Origin: Parapedobacter sp964498395
GTDB taxonomy: Bacteria > Bacteroidota > Bacteroidia > Sphingobacteriales > Sphingobacteriaceae
DNA: 64,000 nt
Direction of reading: 5' to 3'
Assembly (NCBI GenBank): GCA_964498395.1
Contig: CAZCHE010000005.1
Coordinates: forward strand, 1 to 64,000
Shown here: positions 18,478-27,479 of the stretch, piece after piece
Layout: every line of letters starts with the position of its first letter
How positions within the stretch are numbered: the first letter of the stretch is position 1
Translations under genes and position numbers: made by a program
The notes under the pieces: generated by a model
The model's input: the letters and a program-made list of their open reading frames with translations, nothing else
Told to the model about the DNA's origin: nothing
Databases searched by the model: none

Positions 18478-19527
18478 ATGCCAGAAGAACCGATTGACCA
18501 CTTGAATTTCGATGACCTAAATGCCAAGGCGATCTCCAGCCCATTGGTGACGCATGTTTTCACAGCAGATCCATCTGCGCATGTGTTTGAGGGAAGAATT
18601 TACATCTATCCCTCGCACGACATCGACGCAGGTATACCGTTTGACGATTTGGGTAGCCATTTTGCGATGGAAGATTACCATGTGTTTTCCCTCGCACACC
18701 CGCAGGCAGACGCGGTGGATCACGGTGTTGCGCTGCATGTGCGAGATGTGCCTTGGGCCGAAAAACAACTGTGGGCACCCGATGCGGCGGAAAAAGAGGG
18801 TACTTATTACCTGTTCTTCCCCGCGAAAGACCATGAGGGTATTTTCCGCATCGGTGTGGCGACAAGTCATTCCCCAGCGGGGCCATTTACGCCGAGACCA
18901 CAACCGATCAAAAACAGTTTCTCCATTGACCCTGCCGTGTTTAAAGACGAGGATGGCAGTTATTACATGTACTTCGGCGGTATTTGGGGTGGGCAATTGC
19001 AACGTTGGAGGACGGGTGCTTTCAACGCAACGGGAGATGGGCCATTTGTCCATCTGCCTGAAGATAACCAACAAGCCTTATGTGCAAAGGTGGCAAAGCT
19101 GCGTGACGATTTACTGGAATTTACCGAGGAACCAAAAGATGTGGTGATTCTGGATGAATACGGCAATCCGTTGCTGCAAGGTGATGGTGATCGGCGGTTT
19201 TTTGAGGCGTCATGGATGCATCGATACCATGGAAAATATTATTTCTCTTATTCCACGGGCGATACGCATTACATTTGCTATGCTACAGGCGACAACCCGT
19301 ATGGGCCATTCACGTATGCCGGTCGGATACTGAATCCCGTTGTCGGATGGACATCGCATCACTCCATCGCAGAATTTCAGGGCAAATGGTACCTCTTCTA
19401 CCACGATTCGAGCCTATCTGAGGGCGTGACCCACTTGCGTTCGATGAAAATGACGGAGTTGCATCATGATGAGCAGGGCAATATCCGTACGATAGATCCA
19501 TATTTGGCTGATACGAATGAACAATAA
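18478..19527 (+). CDS. xynB: GH43 beta-xylosidase/alpha-L-arabinofuranosidase, cytoplasmic (XynB-like)
   Basis: Glycoside hydrolase family 43 enzyme of 349 residues with no signal peptide, so cytoplasmic. The five-bladed propeller carries the catalytic triad: general base Asp31 in FTADPSAHVFEGRIYIYPSHD, pKa-tuning Asp151 in SIDPAVFKDEDGSYYMYFGG, and general acid Glu243 in FEASWMHRYHGKYYFSYSTG. The pattern fits GH43 subfamily 1, whose members act on xylo-oligosaccharides and arabinoxylo-oligosaccharides. It follows the symporter gene, so it most likely cleaves imported oligosaccharides to xylose and arabinose. Xylosidase versus arabinofuranosidase activity cannot be separated by eye. Confidence 0.92.
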   Translation: MPEEPIDHLNFDDLNAKAISSPLVTHVFTADPSAHVFEGRIYIYPSHDIDAGIPFDDLGSHFAMEDYHVFSLAHPQADAVDHGVALHVRDVPWAEKQLWAPDAAEKEGTYYLFFPAKDHEGIFRIGVATSHSPAGPFTPRPQPIKNSFSIDPAVFKDEDGSYYMYFGGIWGGQLQRWRTGAFNATGDGPFVHLPEDNQQALCAKVAKLRDDLLEFTEEPKDVVILDEYGNPLLQGDGDRRFFEASWMHRYHGKYYFSYSTGDTHYICYATGDNPYGPFTYAGRILNPVVGWTSHHSIAEFQGKWYLFYHDSSLSEGVTHLRSMKMTELHHDEQGNIRTIDPYLADTNEQ

Positions 19528-19540
19528 CCAATACTAATAA

Positions 19541-21505
19541 ATGAATGCCATGTCTGCCATTCACCATCGATTTACAGCTGTTTTCCTTGTTTTCCTTTGT
19601 TGGTTGATGACGCTGCAGGCTTATGCCGACGTGCGGCTTCCCCGGCTCGTCGGTGATGGCATGGTGTTACAGCGTGGAACCGAACTGAAGATATGGGGAT
19701 GGGCAGAACCTCGGGAACGGATTACAGTGCAATTTGAAGGTAAATCTTACCGTACCGTTACCCAAGCCGACGGGAATTGGCGTGTGCACTTGCCTGCGAT
19801 GGAAGCTGGAGGGCCGTACACGATGACGATCAAGGGCAAGAATACGATTGTCATTGACGATATTTTGGTGGGCGATGTATGGTTCTGCAGTGGGCAGAGC
19901 AATATGGTACATATGTTAAACATCCACGACGTAGCCTATGCCAAGGAAATTGCCGACGCTAACGATGCGCGGATTAGGCAGTTTCTAGTGCCAACGGCGA
20001 CCGATTTGCAAGCGCCACAGGATGATTTTCCCTCCGGTACATGGGAATATGCCACTGGCGAATCCGTTCGCTCGTTTTCTGTTGTCGCTTATTTTTTTGC
20101 AAAGCATTTGTATGACAACTATCAGGTTCCCATCGGCATCATCAATGCTAGTGTAGGTGGTACGCCCATTGCGGCATGGACGAGTGAGGAAGGGCTAAGT
20201 GTGTTTCCATCCATCATTAACACCATTCAGCAAAATAAGGATACCGCTTATGTAAACGAAACCAATCGCGCGGCTGCGGCCGCTAATAAACCTGCACCCT
20301 CACGAGATTTAGGGATGTTGGGTGAAAAAAAATGGTTTGAGGTGGGCTATGTTCCACCTGCTGGTGGATGGCGTACGATCAACGTGCCCGGCTATTGGGA
20401 AGACCAAGGCATCAAGGATTTAGACGGTGTCGTTTGGTACAGGAAGGAAGTGGAAATTCCAACGGCTATGGTTGGTAAACCGGCACGGGTGTTCTTGGGT
20501 AGGATTGTAGATGCGGATGCGTTGTATATCAATGGTGAGCAAGTGGGCAACACGACCTATATGTATCCCCAGCGCAGGTATTCCGTTCCCGCCGATTTAT
20601 TGGTGGAGGGAAAGAATGTTTTCGTGGTGCGCGTAACCAATCACAACGGTAAAGGTGGTTTCGTTCCCGATAAACCCTATTGCATTTTTGCCGGAAATGA
20701 TACGGTAGATCTAAAGGGCACCTGGCAATACAAGGTGGGTGAGGTGTTTGAGCCGACCGCGCGTGGTGATATGGTGTCGGGTATCCAATTGCAAAACCAG
20801 CCGACGGCTTTGTTTAATGCCATGGCTGCGCCGGCGACCGATTATAGAATAAAAGGCGTATTGTGGTACCAAGGTGAAAGCGATGCGAATCGTCCGAAAG
20901 CGTACGCGCAGCACTTATCGGCATTGATAAGCGATTGGCGGAAGCAATGGGCCGTAGACACACTACCTTTTCTATATGTGCAATTGCCCGGTTTTATGGA
21001 TTACAATTACCTGCCGTCAGAAAGCAATTGGGCGGAATTAAGGGAATCTCAACGGACAACACTTGCGGTTCCGCATACGGCAATGGCGGTGGCTATCGAT
21101 TTGGGCGAATGGAATGATGTCCATCCGGAAGGGAAAAAAGAAGTTGGTGAACGCTTGGCTTCGCTGGCGCGGAGGCTGGTGTATCAGGAGGATATCGTTG
21201 CATCTGGTCCGATGTACCGATCGCATCTACAGGACGGGAATAAAGTCATGATTTCATTTAGCGATGTCGGGAGCGGATTGGTTGCAAATGATGGGGAAGC
21301 ATTGGGTGAATTTGCCATAGCAGGTGCAGATGGGAAGTTTGTGTGGGCGCATGCAGAAATCATTGGCGATCAGGTGATCGTCTGGAGCGATCGGGTATCC
21401 ACCCCGGTCCATGTTCGTTATGCGTGGGCTGACAATCCGGTGAACCCGAACCTATACAACAAGGAGGGGTTGCCTGCTTCACCGTTTGAAATAGTGCTAA
21501 ACTAG
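19541..21505 (+). CDS. SGNH-type carbohydrate acetylesterase, CE20/sialate O-acetylesterase-like
   Basis: Secreted esterase of 654 residues with a signal peptide ending near LQAYAD. The SGNH hydrolase domain is split: the nucleophile Ser120 is in VWFCSGQSNM, a second block has NASVGGTPIAAW, a third has VLWYQGESDA, and the Asp526/His528 pair is in DVHPEGKKEVGERLA (numbering from 19541). Between them, at about residues 265-390, lies a galactose-binding-like beta domain with WRTINVPGYWEDQ and VVWYRKEVEIP. This layout matches CE20 and the family annotated as sialate O-acetylesterase. In a xylan locus it should remove acetyl groups from xylo-oligosaccharides in the periplasm, as suggested for XynE. 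A start at 19550 is also possible. Confidence 0.87.
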   Translation: MNAMSAIHHRFTAVFLVFLCWLMTLQAYADVRLPRLVGDGMVLQRGTELKIWGWAEPRERITVQFEGKSYRTVTQADGNWRVHLPAMEAGGPYTMTIKGKNTIVIDDILVGDVWFCSGQSNMVHMLNIHDVAYAKEIADANDARIRQFLVPTATDLQAPQDDFPSGTWEYATGESVRSFSVVAYFFAKHLYDNYQVPIGIINASVGGTPIAAWTSEEGLSVFPSIINTIQQNKDTAYVNETNRAAAAANKPAPSRDLGMLGEKKWFEVGYVPPAGGWRTINVPGYWEDQGIKDLDGVVWYRKEVEIPTAMVGKPARVFLGRIVDADALYINGEQVGNTTYMYPQRRYSVPADLLVEGKNVFVVRVTNHNGKGGFVPDKPYCIFAGNDTVDLKGTWQYKVGEVFEPTARGDMVSGIQLQNQPTALFNAMAAPATDYRIKGVLWYQGESDANRPKAYAQHLSALISDWRKQWAVDTLPFLYVQLPGFMDYNYLPSESNWAELRESQRTTLAVPHTAMAVAIDLGEWNDVHPEGKKEVGERLASLARRLVYQEDIVASGPMYRSHLQDGNKVMISFSDVGSGLVANDGEALGEFAIAGADGKFVWAHAEIIGDQVIVWSDRVSTPVHVRYAWADNPVNPNLYNKEGLPASPFEIVLN

Positions 21506-21571
21506 GGATTGGGGAGTGCGCGAGAAGCGCGCGTGTTCGTGTGTTACGATATTTTCCATAAACCAACTGTT

Positions 21572-23287
21572 ATGAGCGTTAAACTGAGAAGCTACGACTG
21601 GTTTGGTAAGAATGACAAAATGGGCTTTGTGCATCGGTCATGGTTGCGCAACCAGGGGTATCCAGACGACTATTTCGAGGGCAAGCCCGTTATAGGCATT
21701 TGCAATACATGGAGTGAATTTACCCCTTGTAACGGCCATCTTCGTGATTTCGCTGAAATCGTAAAGCGAGGTGTAGTCGAAGCGGGCGGTTTTCCGCTGG
21801 AGTTTCCCGTCACATCATTGGGTGAAACCATTATGCGGCCGACGACAATGTTGTTCCGTAACCTAGCCAGTATGGACGTAGAGGAATCCATCCGAGCCAA
21901 TCCGATTGATGGAGTGGTTCTATTGACGGGTTGCGACAAGACAACGCCAAGTACGTTGATGGGGGCCTGCAGCGTCGATCTACCTACCATCGTCGTGCCG
22001 GGAGGTCCGATGTTGAATGGCCGTTTCCGCGGTGAATGCATCGGATCAGGGTCGTTCAATTGGATGGTGAAGGAAAAACAATTGGTTGAAAATTTTACAC
22101 CCGAAGATATCCACGAGGCCGAAGTGGGCGTGGCCCGTAGCCAGGGCCATTGCATGACAATGGGTACTGCGTCTACCATGGCCTGTATGGTGGAAGCATT
22201 GGGCTTGACATTGCCCGGTGCGGCGGCCATTCCCGCTGTGGATGCGAGAAAGAAGGTGATGGCACAGCTTAGCGGCAGGCGCATCGTGGAAATGGTGAAG
22301 GAAGATCTGAAATTATCCGACATCCTCACCAGGAAGGCCTTTGAAAACTCGATTATGGTCAATGCGGGCATTGGCGGGTCGACTAACTTGATCATTCACC
22401 TATTGGCTATTGCAGGCAGGATCGGCGTTGACCTGAAATTGGAAGACTTTGATACGATAGGCAGTAAGATTCCCTTATTGGTTAACCTGAAACCAGCTGG
22501 CAACTACTTGATGGAAGATTTCTACTATGCCGGGGGGCTTCCTGTTGTCATCCATGAGCTTCGGCAATTCCTCCACCAAGATACCATGACGATCAATGGG
22601 AAATCCATCGGTGAGAACAACGATCATCCACCATGCTATAACCGTGATGTTATCGCATCCATCGCGGCGCCACTTCAACAAGAAGCGGGTATTGCCGTAT
22701 TGAAAGGCAATCTCTGTGAAAATGGAGCGGTCATCAAGCCCTCTGCGGCGACACCCGCCCTGATGAAACATCGCGGTAGGGCAGTCGTGTTTGAAACCAT
22801 GGAAGACTATCATGCGCGTATTGATGATCCTGACCTCGATATCGATGAAAATAGTGTCATCGTGCTAAAAGGTGTTGGACCTGTTGGTTATCCGGGTATG
22901 CCCGAGGTTGGTAACGTAGATTTGCCCGAAAAGCTAATCCGCCAAGGCGTGAAAGACATGGTACGTATTTCAGATGGTCGGATGAGTGGTACCGCAGCGG
23001 GAACCGTCATCTTGCATGTGTCACCCGAATCCTCGATAGGTGGCACCCTGGCGTTGGTTAAAGACGGCGATATCATCGAGCTAGACGTTGCTAATCGTAG
23101 GCTCCACCTGGATGTGAGCGACGAAGAGCTTCAACAACGAAAAGCGGCGTGGGTGCCTCCGCCGCCCATGGCTAAGAGAGGGTATGTGAAATTTTACATC
23201 GACCACGTACAACAAGCGCACCTCGGGGCCGATCTAGACCTCCTGCAGGGTGGTTCGGGTGCTGAAGTAAGCCGGGATTTGCATTAG
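21572..23287 (+). CDS. IlvD/EDD-family sugar-acid dehydratase, D-xylonate/L-arabinonate type
   Basis: Iron-sulfur dehydratase of 571 residues that converts a pentonate to 2-keto-3-deoxy-pentonate. The start is set at 21572 (MSVKLRSYDWFGK) because upstream codons of the same frame do not look coding and this matches the usual N-terminus. Three cluster cysteines are seen: Cys44 in GICNTWSEFTPCNGHL, Cys121 in LTGCDKTTPSTLMG and Cys194 in GHCMTMGTASTM. The phrase GSGSFNWMVKE is typical of pentonate rather than branched-chain dihydroxyacid dehydratases. The neighbours are a XylX-like enzyme and an SMP-30 lactonase, so it is assigned to the oxidative (Weimberg-type) route. Whether xylonate or arabinonate is preferred is not visible. 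Confidence 0.87.
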   Translation: MSVKLRSYDWFGKNDKMGFVHRSWLRNQGYPDDYFEGKPVIGICNTWSEFTPCNGHLRDFAEIVKRGVVEAGGFPLEFPVTSLGETIMRPTTMLFRNLASMDVEESIRANPIDGVVLLTGCDKTTPSTLMGACSVDLPTIVVPGGPMLNGRFRGECIGSGSFNWMVKEKQLVENFTPEDIHEAEVGVARSQGHCMTMGTASTMACMVEALGLTLPGAAAIPAVDARKKVMAQLSGRRIVEMVKEDLKLSDILTRKAFENSIMVNAGIGGSTNLIIHLLAIAGRIGVDLKLEDFDTIGSKIPLLVNLKPAGNYLMEDFYYAGGLPVVIHELRQFLHQDTMTINGKSIGENNDHPPCYNRDVIASIAAPLQQEAGIAVLKGNLCENGAVIKPSAATPALMKHRGRAVVFETMEDYHARIDDPDLDIDENSVIVLKGVGPVGYPGMPEVGNVDLPEKLIRQGVKDMVRISDGRMSGTAAGTVILHVSPESSIGGTLALVKDGDIIELDVANRRLHLDVSDEELQQRKAAWVPPPPMAKRGYVKFYIDHVQQAHLGADLDLLQGGSGAEVSRDLH

Positions 23288-23343
23288 GATTCGGTATGTT
23301 GTTATGGGAAATATGAGCATTGACGAATTTTATGGATAGAAAA

Positions 23344-24177
23344 ATGAAGTTATATCGCACTACAAGGGGCATCGTTATCGAGCACCAGGACCTATTTTAC
23401 CATGCGGACGAACAGGGATGGGATCGGTTTGTCAATGATGAACACCTATCGGAAAAATGCAAGCGCATCATTGAATCAACTGGCGTGAAGACCAGCAGTC
23501 AGCTGGATGAGACGACTTTGCTAGCACCCATTGGCCACCAGGAACTCTGGGCTTGTGGCGTCACCTATCTGCGGAGCAAGATCGGTCGGCAGGAGGAAAG
23601 CAAAGAGACCGGGGGCAGTGACTTTTATGCGCGGGTTTATGAAGCGGAGCGGCCCGAAGTTTTTTTCAAAGCCACGGCACATCGCGTCGTGGGGCACGGT
23701 GGTGCGGTGCGCATACGGAAGGATAGCACATGGGATGTGCCCGAACCGGAAATGACCTTGCTGGTTGCATCGACCGGCAAAATCATTGGCTACACCATCG
23801 GCAATGATATGAGTAGCCGTAGTATCGAGGGTGAAAATCCACTGTATTTGCCACAGGCAAAAACGTATGATGGGTGCGCGGCAATTGGCCCCTGTATTTA
23901 CGTTACAGATGATCCCCTTGATAGCGATACGGAAATCCACCTTCGTATCGCCCGGCAAGGCGTAGTCGTCTTTGAGGGCTGCATTGCCATTAGCCAGATG
24001 AAGAGAACTCCCGAAGAATTGGTGTCTTTTGTATATCGGGAGAGCTCCTTTCCCAATGGTTGCCTCTTGATGACTGGAACGGGCATCGTGCCGGGAAGTG
24101 ATTTTACGCTGCAAAGCGGAGACAGCATCTCGATTGCCATCGATTCTATTGGAACATTGATAAACACCGTAACATAA
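23344..24177 (+). CDS. FAH-family 2-keto-3-deoxy-pentonate dehydratase (XylX-like)
   Basis: Fumarylacetoacetate-hydrolase-fold enzyme of 277 residues. The start MKLYRTTRG at 23344 is preferred over an upstream ATG at 23320. The sequence has AERPEVFFKATAHRVVGHGGAVRIRKDSTWDVPEPEMTLL in its middle, with the metal-binding Glu residues of the fold in EPEMT, followed by GYTIGNDMSSRSIEGENPLYL. This strip strongly resembles Caulobacter XylX and related archaeal enzymes that dehydrate 2-keto-3-deoxy-xylonate or -arabinonate to 2-oxoglutarate semialdehyde. It follows the pentonate dehydratase by 56 bases, so the two would act in sequence. A diketo-acid hydrolase role is the main alternative. Confidence 0.85.
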   Translation: MKLYRTTRGIVIEHQDLFYHADEQGWDRFVNDEHLSEKCKRIIESTGVKTSSQLDETTLLAPIGHQELWACGVTYLRSKIGRQEESKETGGSDFYARVYEAERPEVFFKATAHRVVGHGGAVRIRKDSTWDVPEPEMTLLVASTGKIIGYTIGNDMSSRSIEGENPLYLPQAKTYDGCAAIGPCIYVTDDPLDSDTEIHLRIARQGVVVFEGCIAISQMKRTPEELVSFVYRESSFPNGCLLMTGTGIVPGSDFTLQSGDSISIAIDSIGTLINTVT

Positions 24178-24274
24178 GCAAGGAGTGCGGTAGACGAGTG
24201 CAGGTCAAGTAGGTTTTCATTACTTTTGTTAAGTAAATCAGTTTTATACACACAGTTAAATGATACCGACCCGT

Positions 24275-25291
24275 ATGAAATACCTGCTAACCATTCCATT
24301 ATTCGGCATTGCTATCGCTTGCGGTAACATGCAGCAAACCCAAGATGAGACAACTTTTCCGACCACCGGTACCATCGAGCGCCTTGATCCCGCATTGGAT
24401 ACCATTATCGATCCTGCTGCCAAAGCGGAAATCATTGCCGAAGGTTTTCATTGGAGCGAGGGACCTTTATGGGTGGACAGCGAACAGATGCTGTTGTTTT
24501 CAGATGTGCCAACAAATACGGTCTATAAGTGGACAGCGGAAGAGGGCGTGGCAGTTTACTTGCACCCAAGTGGTTATACGGGAACGACCCCGAGCCAAAG
24601 CCGGGAGCCGGGGAGTAATGGATTGCTACTTGACCATGCCGGCAACCTCGTTCTTTGCCAGCACGGCAATCGGCAGATAGCCAAAATGGATGCGCCTTTG
24701 AACCAACCGACAACCACGTATACCGCATTGGTCGATCAGTATGAAGGCAAGCGCTTGAACAGTCCAAATGATGCTGTGTATAACCGCATGGGCGAATTGT
24801 TTTTTACCGATCCACCGTATGGCCTGCCGTCTCAAAATGATGAGGATCCTGCAAAAGAAATTGCATTTAATGGTGTGTATAAAGTAAGGCCAGACGGGGA
24901 AGTGGTTTTGTTGACAAAAGACATTACCAGACCAAATGGTATTGTTTTTTTTCCGGGAGAAAGGACATTGTTAATTGCGAGTTCTGATTCCCAAAAGCCT
25001 GAATGGTATTTGGTTGATGATATCGACTCATTGACGACACCGGTGTTGTTTTACAGCGCCATCAATGAACGGGAAGGAGTAAAGGGGCTGCCCGATGGGT
25101 TGAAGATCGATAAAAACGGGAATGTATTCGCAAGCGGCCCCGGTGGTATTTGGATTTTCAACGCCGAGGGGAAGGTATTGGGGAAACTCAAGCTGGACGA
25201 AGCCGCATCCAATGTTGCATTTTCGGCAGACGAGAAAACACTGTATGTCACGAATAACACCGTCGTGTTGCGCTTGAAAATGAGGGATTAG
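24275..25291 (+). CDS. SMP-30/gluconolactonase-family sugar lactonase, lipoprotein
   Basis: Six-bladed propeller lactonase of 338 residues. MKYLLTIPLFGIAIACGN has a lipobox Cys, so it is exported and lipid-anchored; an ATG at 24260 would add five residues. Family motifs: AEGFHWSEGPLWVDSEQMLLFSDVP with the metal-binding Glu, GSNGLLLDHAGNLVLCQHG, KRLNSPNDAVYNRMGELFFTDPPYGL with Asn and Asp ligands, and PDGLKIDKNGNVFASGPGGIWIF. It should hydrolyse a pentono- or hexono-lactone to the open acid. It is the last gene of the plus-strand block and meets the next, minus-strand gene with only six bases between stop codons. No sugar dehydrogenase is next to it. Confidence 0.85.
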   Translation: MKYLLTIPLFGIAIACGNMQQTQDETTFPTTGTIERLDPALDTIIDPAAKAEIIAEGFHWSEGPLWVDSEQMLLFSDVPTNTVYKWTAEEGVAVYLHPSGYTGTTPSQSREPGSNGLLLDHAGNLVLCQHGNRQIAKMDAPLNQPTTTYTALVDQYEGKRLNSPNDAVYNRMGELFFTDPPYGLPSQNDEDPAKEIAFNGVYKVRPDGEVVLLTKDITRPNGIVFFPGERTLLIASSDSQKPEWYLVDDIDSLTTPVLFYSAINEREGVKGLPDGLKIDKNGNVFASGPGGIWIFNAEGKVLGKLKLDEAASNVAFSADEKTLYVTNNTVVLRLKMRD

Positions 25292-25297
25292 GGGTAA

Positions 25298-26089
25298 CTA
25301 TAGCCCATTCGCCTTCGCCGTGATTTCGGCGATATCCAATACCTGTACATCCTGTTCCTTTTCCTTGATCTTGATGCCGTCACGCAGCATGGTCATGCAG
25401 AATGGGCAGGCAGCGGCAATGATCTCGGGTTGCGTTTCCAATGCTTCCTCGGCACGTTCGATATTGATGTCTTTTTTGCCATTTTCGGGTTCCTTAAACA
25501 TCTGTGCACCTCCGGCCCCGCAACATAGGCCGTTGCTTCGGCAACGCTTCATTTCGACCAATTGGGCATCTAGGGTTTCCAGTGCTTTCCGTGGGGCCTC
25601 GTAGACCTCGTTGGCCCGACCCAGGTAGCAAGGGTCGTGGTACGTGATGCGCCGCCCCTTGAATGATTCACCACCTTCAGCTTTCAATTTGCCCTCATCG
25701 ATCAGTTGTTGGATAAGTTGGGTATGGTGGATCACTTCGTAATGCCCACCGAGGTCGGGATATTCATTTTTAAGGGTATTGAAGCAATGAGGGCAGGCCG
25801 TGACAATCTTTTTCACTTCGTAGCCATCAAGGATTTGGATATTCATCATAGCCTGCATTTGGAAGAGAAATTCGTTTCCAGCGCGCTTGGCGGGATCGCC
25901 CGTACAGTTTTCCTCTGTGCCCAAAATGGCGTATTTTATGCCCACATGGTGCAGTATCTTACAGATGTCACGGGTGATTCGTTGCGCACGTTCGTCAAAG
26001 CTTCCCGCACAGCCTACCCAAAACAGGATGTCCGCCGTTTCTCCCTTGGCCATTAACTCGGCCATCGTTGGTATGTTTAGTTCTTCCAT
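25298..26089 (-). CDS. CCG-domain (Fe-S)-binding oxidoreductase subunit
   Basis: Soluble protein of 263 residues with two cysteine-rich CCG domains, as in HdrB, GlpC and LutA. Domain 1 contains FWVGCAGSFDERAQR, EENCTGDPAKRAG and TACPHCFNTLKNEYP; domain 2 contains YHDPCYLGRANEVYEAPRK, NGLCCGAGGAQMF and AACPFCMTMLRDGI. Such domains bind unusual Fe-S clusters and pass electrons to or from a quinone-linked partner. The next upstream gene on the same strand encodes a membrane Fe-S protein, 48 bases away, so the two probably form one electron-transfer complex. Its substrate is not known. Confidence 0.87.
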   Translation of the reverse strand: MEELNIPTMAELMAKGETADILFWVGCAGSFDERAQRITRDICKILHHVGIKYAILGTEENCTGDPAKRAGNEFLFQMQAMMNIQILDGYEVKKIVTACPHCFNTLKNEYPDLGGHYEVIHHTQLIQQLIDEGKLKAEGGESFKGRRITYHDPCYLGRANEVYEAPRKALETLDAQLVEMKRCRSNGLCCGAGGAQMFKEPENGKKDINIERAEEALETQPEIIAAACPFCMTMLRDGIKIKEKEQDVQVLDIAEITAKANGL

Positions 26090-26108
26090 GCTCAGTATGC
26101 AAAATAAT

Positions 26109-26137
26109 CAGTGTTCATCCGCTAAATCCGTGTTCCA
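26109..26137. repeat. word-like intergenic repeat fragment, copy 1
   Basis: This short stretch between two Fe-S protein genes contains GTTCATCCGCTAAATCCGTG-like words. The 10-base core GCTAAATCCG at 26121-26130 is repeated exactly at 52271-52280, in another intergenic gap that also carries AATCCGTGTCATCTGCG. It resembles low-complexity dispersed repeats seen between genes in many Bacteroidetes genomes. Confidence 0.45.
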
Positions 26138-27460
26138 CTAACCATTATCAACCCAGTTGGCCCGGTCGGCCTGGGCATATTTCCACGGGGCGCCGTTGTT
26201 TTCAATATTGCCAAACATGGCATTGAGGCTGGCTGGTGCTTGGGATTCTTCCATCACGGTATAGCGCCTTAATTCGACGATGATCTCCAATGGATTGATA
26301 TTGACAGGACAGGCTTCCACACATGCATTGCAGGTCGTGCAGGCCCAAATTTCCTCCCGGGTGATGTAATCATCTAACAGCGATTTGCCATCATCTTGAT
26401 ATTCCTTGTTCTTCCGGGTGTTTTCGCCCACTTCTACCATGCGGTCACGCGTATCCATCATGATTTTACGGGGGGAGAGCAATTTGCCCGTGATGTTAGC
26501 GGGGCATACAGCGGTGCATCTACCGCATTCCGTGCAGGTGTAGGCCTCCATTAGATTTTTCCAGGTCAGGTCTTGGATGTCCTTCGCTCCGAAACGGGCA
26601 GGTGCATCCATCGTCTCTGGTGTGTATCCGGGATCCAGCATGGCCTTTACCTCATTGGTCACGCTATCCATATTGGTAAAATGCCCTTTGGGGTTCAAGT
26701 TGGAATAATAGGTGTTGGGAAATGCCAATAGGATATGCAAATGCTTGGAGTAGGGGAGGTAGTTGAGGAATGCCAATACGCCGATGATGTGGAACCACCA
26801 ACAAAACCGCTCGATAAAGATGAGCGAAGATACGTTGTCAGGCAATAGGGGCAATAGCCACGAACTTACCGGGAATGCGCCCGCTTGGGTATAATGAGAT
26901 GCACCCAGCAGCTGTAATTTGTGGTCAGCTGCGTTCATGGTCAGAAAAGCCGCCATCAACAGGATTTCAGCCGTGAGAATGAGGTTTGCATCGGTGCGGG
27001 GCCATGTGGTCATTTCGGTGCCGAAGAAGCGCTTGAGTCGAGCTATATTGCGCCGAGTCAGGAAAATGACACACCCAACGAGTACACTGAAGGCCAACCA
27101 TTCAAAAGCGGCTATGAGGAAACTGTAGAAAGCGCCCATGCCGGAAAATATACGATGCGTACCAACGAGTCCATCTAGCACGATTTCCAGCATCTCAATG
27201 TTGATGATGCAAAAACCAAGGTATACAAAAAGATGCAAGAGTGCCGCAAAGGGGCGCTTGAACATCTTCTTTTGTCCAAATGCAACCAGCAACATGGTTT
27301 TCCAACGCCGGGCAGATTGGTCATCCCGCCGGTGCTTACGCCCCAAGCGGATATTGCGGATGATTTTCCGGGCATTGTTGGTGGCTAATGCCACCGCAAA
27401 CAGCAATAGGACTGCAAAAATGAGTTGGCTTATCATCATACAAAAGGTTATCATGAACAA
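26138..27460 (-). CDS. membrane-bound 4Fe-4S protein, fused NarI-like cytochrome/HdrC-like
   Basis: Protein of 440 residues. The first about 280 residues hold several hydrophobic helices (for example near 5-25, 70-90, 100-125, 160-180 and 215-240) with scattered His residues, resembling a NarI-type quinone-interacting cytochrome b. The C-terminal part has two [4Fe-4S] motifs, CTECGRCTAVCP and CTTCNACVEACP. It is encoded just upstream of the CCG-domain protein on the minus strand and likely moves electrons between the quinone pool and that subunit. Start codons at 27460 and 27454 are both plausible. The physiological partner is unknown. Confidence 0.85.
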   Translation of the reverse strand: MFMITFCMMISQLIFAVLLLFAVALATNNARKIIRNIRLGRKHRRDDQSARRWKTMLLVAFGQKKMFKRPFAALLHLFVYLGFCIINIEMLEIVLDGLVGTHRIFSGMGAFYSFLIAAFEWLAFSVLVGCVIFLTRRNIARLKRFFGTEMTTWPRTDANLILTAEILLMAAFLTMNAADHKLQLLGASHYTQAGAFPVSSWLLPLLPDNVSSLIFIERFCWWFHIIGVLAFLNYLPYSKHLHILLAFPNTYYSNLNPKGHFTNMDSVTNEVKAMLDPGYTPETMDAPARFGAKDIQDLTWKNLMEAYTCTECGRCTAVCPANITGKLLSPRKIMMDTRDRMVEVGENTRKNKEYQDDGKSLLDDYITREEIWACTTCNACVEACPVNINPLEIIVELRRYTVMEESQAPASLNAMFGNIENNGAPWKYAQADRANWVDNG

Positions 27461-27479
27461 CGGTGAAACGTGTTCAGCA

